Assembly: GCA_903918555.1 (NCBI GenBank)
Contig: CAIXEV010000134.1
Coordinates: 1-15,235 of the forward strand
Direction: 5' to 3'
DNA length: 15,235 nt
Origin: an uncultured bacterium
GTDB taxonomy: Bacteria; Planctomycetota; Phycisphaerae; Phycisphaerales; SM1A02
Shown: positions 13,123-15,235 of the stretch, piece after piece
Layout: each line of letters opens with the position of its first letter
How positions within the stretch are numbered: the stretch's first letter is position 1
Translations under genes and position numbers: made by a program
The notes under the pieces: generated by a model
The model's database searches: none
Seen by the model: the letters and a program-made list of their open reading frames with translations, nothing else
Told to the model about the DNA's origin: nothing

Positions 13123-15235
13123 ATGGAGACTCCCTTGACCACTGCCATGCCCACCGCGTTCCCGATTCAAGACGCCGGCACCCCGATGGGGACGCCCGCG
13201 ATCGACAACCTCGCCATCAACACGATCCGCACGCTGTCGATCGACGCCGTGCAGGCGGCGGACTCCGGCCACCCCGGCGCGCCGATGGGCCTCGCGCCCG
13301 TCGCGTATGCGCTCTGGCAGGACGCGCTGCGCTACGACCCCGCGCACCCGAACTGGGCGAACCGCGACCGCTTCGTGCTGTCGAACGGCCATGCGTCGAT
13401 GCTGCTCTATTCGCTCCTGCATCTCGCGGGCGTCGAGCGGCTCGACCACCATGGTCACCCGATGGGCGAACTCTCGGTCCCGCTCGATGAAATCAAGCGA
13501 TTCCGCCAGCTTGGCTCGGTGTGCCCGGGTCACCCCGAGAGCCATCTCACGACCGGTGTCGAGACGACGACCGGGCCGCTCGGCCAGGGCCTCGCGACGA
13601 GCGTCGGCATGGCGATCGCGTCGCAGTGGCAGGGTGCCCGCTACAACCGCCCGGGCTACACGCTCTTCGACTACCGCGTGTGGTCGATCTGCGGCGACGG
13701 CTGCCTGATGGAGGGCATCTCCGCCGAGGCCGCGTCGCTCGCGGGGCACCTTGGCCTCGCGAACCTCTGCTGGATCTACGACTCGAACCGCATCACGATC
13801 GAGGGCAAGACCGACCTCGCGTACTCCGACGATGTCGCCGCGCGCTTCGCCGGCTACGGCTGGAATGTGCTGCGCGTCGGCGACGCGAACGACATCGCGC
13901 AGCTTGCGCGCGCCTACGAGACCGCGCGCCGCAGCGCCGATCGCCCGACGATGATCATCGTCGACAGCCACATCGGCTACGGCTCGCCGAAGAAGCAGGA
14001 CACCGCGAGCGCGCACGGCGAGCCGCTTGGCGAAGAGGAGATCAAGGTCACGAAGCGCAACTACGGCTGGCCAGAGGACGCGAAGTTCGTGGTGCCGGAC
14101 GGCGTGCGCGAGCGCTTCGCCGAGAAGCTCGGCCGCCGCGGCGCCGCTGCGAGCGCCGAGTGGAACGAGCGCTTCGAGGCGTACGCGAAGGCGTATCCGT
14201 GGCTCGCGGATGAAGTGCGCACGATGCTTGCGAAGGGCCTGCCCGAAGGCTGGGACAAGGACTTGAAGCCGGCGGCCGCCGACGCGAAGGGCAACGCCAC
14301 CCGCAACACATCGGGCGCCGCGCTCAACGCGATTGCGAAGAATGTGCCGTGGATGATCGGCGGTTCGGCGGATCTCGCGCCGAGCACGAAGACGCTCCTC
14401 ACCTTCGAGGGCGCGGGCAGCTTCCAGAAGGCGAACCGCCTCGGCCGCAACCTCCACTTCGGCATCCGCGAGCATGCGATGGCCGCGGTGTGCAACGGCC
14501 TCGCGCTGTCGGGCCTGCGGCCGTACGGCGCGGGCTTCCTGATCTTCAGCGACTACGCGCGCGGATCGATTCGACTGAGCTCGATCATGGAGCTGCCGGT
14601 CCTCCACATCTTCACGCACGACTCGATCTATGTCGGCGAGGACGGCCCGACGCATCAGCCGATCGAGCAGCTCGTCGGCCTGCGGTCGATCCCGGGCATG
14701 CATGTCTTCCGCCCGTGCGACGCGAATGAAGTCAACGCGTGCTGGCGCGCCGCGATGCGCCTCACGCGGCATCCCGCGGTGCTTGCGCTCACGCGTCAGA
14801 ACCTGCCGACGCTCGACCGCTCGGTGTGCGGAAGCGCCGATGGCTGCGAGCGCGGCGCGTATGTGCTGATCGACGCGGAGGGCGGGCTGCCCGATGTGAT
14901 CCTGATCGGCTCGGGCAGCGAGGTGCATCTCTGCCTCGGCGCGAGGGAGATCCTCGCGAAGGAAGGCGTGCGCGCGCGGGTCGTGTCGGTGCCGTGCACG
15001 GCGCTCTTCGACGCGCAGGACGAGGCGTACCGCGCGAGCGTGCTGCCGAGCGCGGTGCGCGCGCGCGTGACCTGCGAGGCGGCGAGCACGATCGGCTGGG
15101 ACCGCTACGCGGGCCTCGACGGCGAGTGCGTCGGCATGACGAGTTTCGGCGCGAGCGCGCCTGCGAAGGATGTCGCGAAGCACTTCGGCTTCACGCCCGA
15201 GCGCGTGGCCGATGCGGCGCGCGCCACGCTTGCGC
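13123..15235 (+). CDS. tkt: Transketolase, almost complete, running off the window
   Basis: A thiamine-diphosphate enzyme that moves two-carbon ketol units between sugar phosphates in the non-oxidative pentose phosphate pathway. The frame is open from ATG 13123 to the window end (704 codons). Residues seen: GHPGAP (H50), SNGHAS (H90), the thiamine-diphosphate/metal motif GDGCLMEG (from G191) with YDSN, the catalytic Glu in FGIREHAM (E450), and THDSIYVGEDGPTHQP (H499). The last residues read, KHFGFTPERV and onwards, match the usual C-terminus, so only a few codons should be missing. The start is uncertain: ATG 13123 has no clear ribosome binding site. TTG 13135, five bases after GGAG (13126-13129), and ATG 13147 and 13186 are alternatives; the conserved domain begins near AIDNLAINTIRTLS. 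Confidence 0.96.
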   Translation, partial: METPLTTAMPTAFPIQDAGTPMGTPAIDNLAINTIRTLSIDAVQAADSGHPGAPMGLAPVAYALWQDALRYDPAHPNWANRDRFVLSNGHASMLLYSLLHLAGVERLDHHGHPMGELSVPLDEIKRFRQLGSVCPGHPESHLTTGVETTTGPLGQGLATSVGMAIASQWQGARYNRPGYTLFDYRVWSICGDGCLMEGISAEAASLAGHLGLANLCWIYDSNRITIEGKTDLAYSDDVAARFAGYGWNVLRVGDANDIAQLARAYETARRSADRPTMIIVDSHIGYGSPKKQDTASAHGEPLGEEEIKVTKRNYGWPEDAKFVVPDGVRERFAEKLGRRGAAASAEWNERFEAYAKAYPWLADEVRTMLAKGLPEGWDKDLKPAAADAKGNATRNTSGAALNAIAKNVPWMIGGSADLAPSTKTLLTFEGAGSFQKANRLGRNLHFGIREHAMAAVCNGLALSGLRPYGAGFLIFSDYARGSIRLSSIMELPVLHIFTHDSIYVGEDGPTHQPIEQLVGLRSIPGMHVFRPCDANEVNACWRAAMRLTRHPAVLALTRQNLPTLDRSVCGSADGCERGAYVLIDAEGGLPDVILIGSGSEVHLCLGAREILAKEGVRARVVSVPCTALFDAQDEAYRASVLPSAVRARVTCEAASTIGWDRYAGLDGECVGMTSFGASAPAKDVAKHFGFTPERVADAARATLA

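Noticed and set aside
13078..15183. 701-codon minus-strand open frame opposite transketolase
   Set aside because: The plus-strand transketolase frame is unbroken with catalytic residues in place; the minus-strand frame is Arg/Ala/Val/His-rich shadow.

Overview
The window reads as one stretch of a high-GC (roughly two-thirds G+C by eye) chromosome from a planctomycete, most likely Phycisphaerae-like. The evidence is a 16S rRNA 3' end that stands alone, with its own terminator instead of a linked 23S gene; a secreted FG-GAP/ASPIC protein ending in a dockerin-like pair of helices, common in that class; and a cbb3 oxidase whose catalytic subunit is fused to its cytochrome c subunit. The assignment is inferred, not measured.

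Layout: the 3' part of 16S rRNA (1-231) is followed by a trailer with three small hairpins and a strong intrinsic terminator (366-405). Next is a two-headed regulator, with an ArsR-like winged helix at the N-terminus and a LuxR/GerE helix-turn-helix at the C-terminus (543-1385). A 300-base non-coding gap then holds a plausible promoter overlapped by an inverted repeat, and several CACGGA elements. From 1686 to 10544 runs a tightly packed, translationally coupled operon for a cbb3-type cytochrome c oxidase and its assembly: ccoNO (fused), ccoQ, a one-heme ccoP, ccoG, ccoH, a TauE/SafE (DsbD_2-type) membrane protein, the copper ATPase ccoI, and ccoS. The structural genes supply heme-copper and c-heme subunits. 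CcoG, CcoH, the TauE/SafE protein, CcoI and CcoS deliver copper and mature the complex, so the operon looks self-sufficient for making a high-affinity terminal oxidase. c-type cytochrome maturation genes are not in view.

After a short region of 10-base tandem units comes a secreted FG-GAP/ASPIC/dockerin protein (10615-12390). A convergent gene for a small Gly/Pro-rich lipoprotein follows (12421-13017, minus strand). A divergently transcribed transketolase gene runs off the right edge, lacking at most a few C-terminal codons by comparison with the family's usual ending.

The most unexpected signal is genome-scale: the tetranucleotide ACGT is almost absent (three copies found by eye), and codon choice bends around it. 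Before Val codons, Asp/Asn/His/Tyr use T-ending codons in 29 of 31 cases located, although C-ending codons dominate elsewhere. Other points of interest are a five-cysteine insertion in CcoG, the one-heme CcoP, the fused regulator next to the oxidase operon, and matching GC hairpins just before the ribosome binding sites of the regulator and ccoNO.
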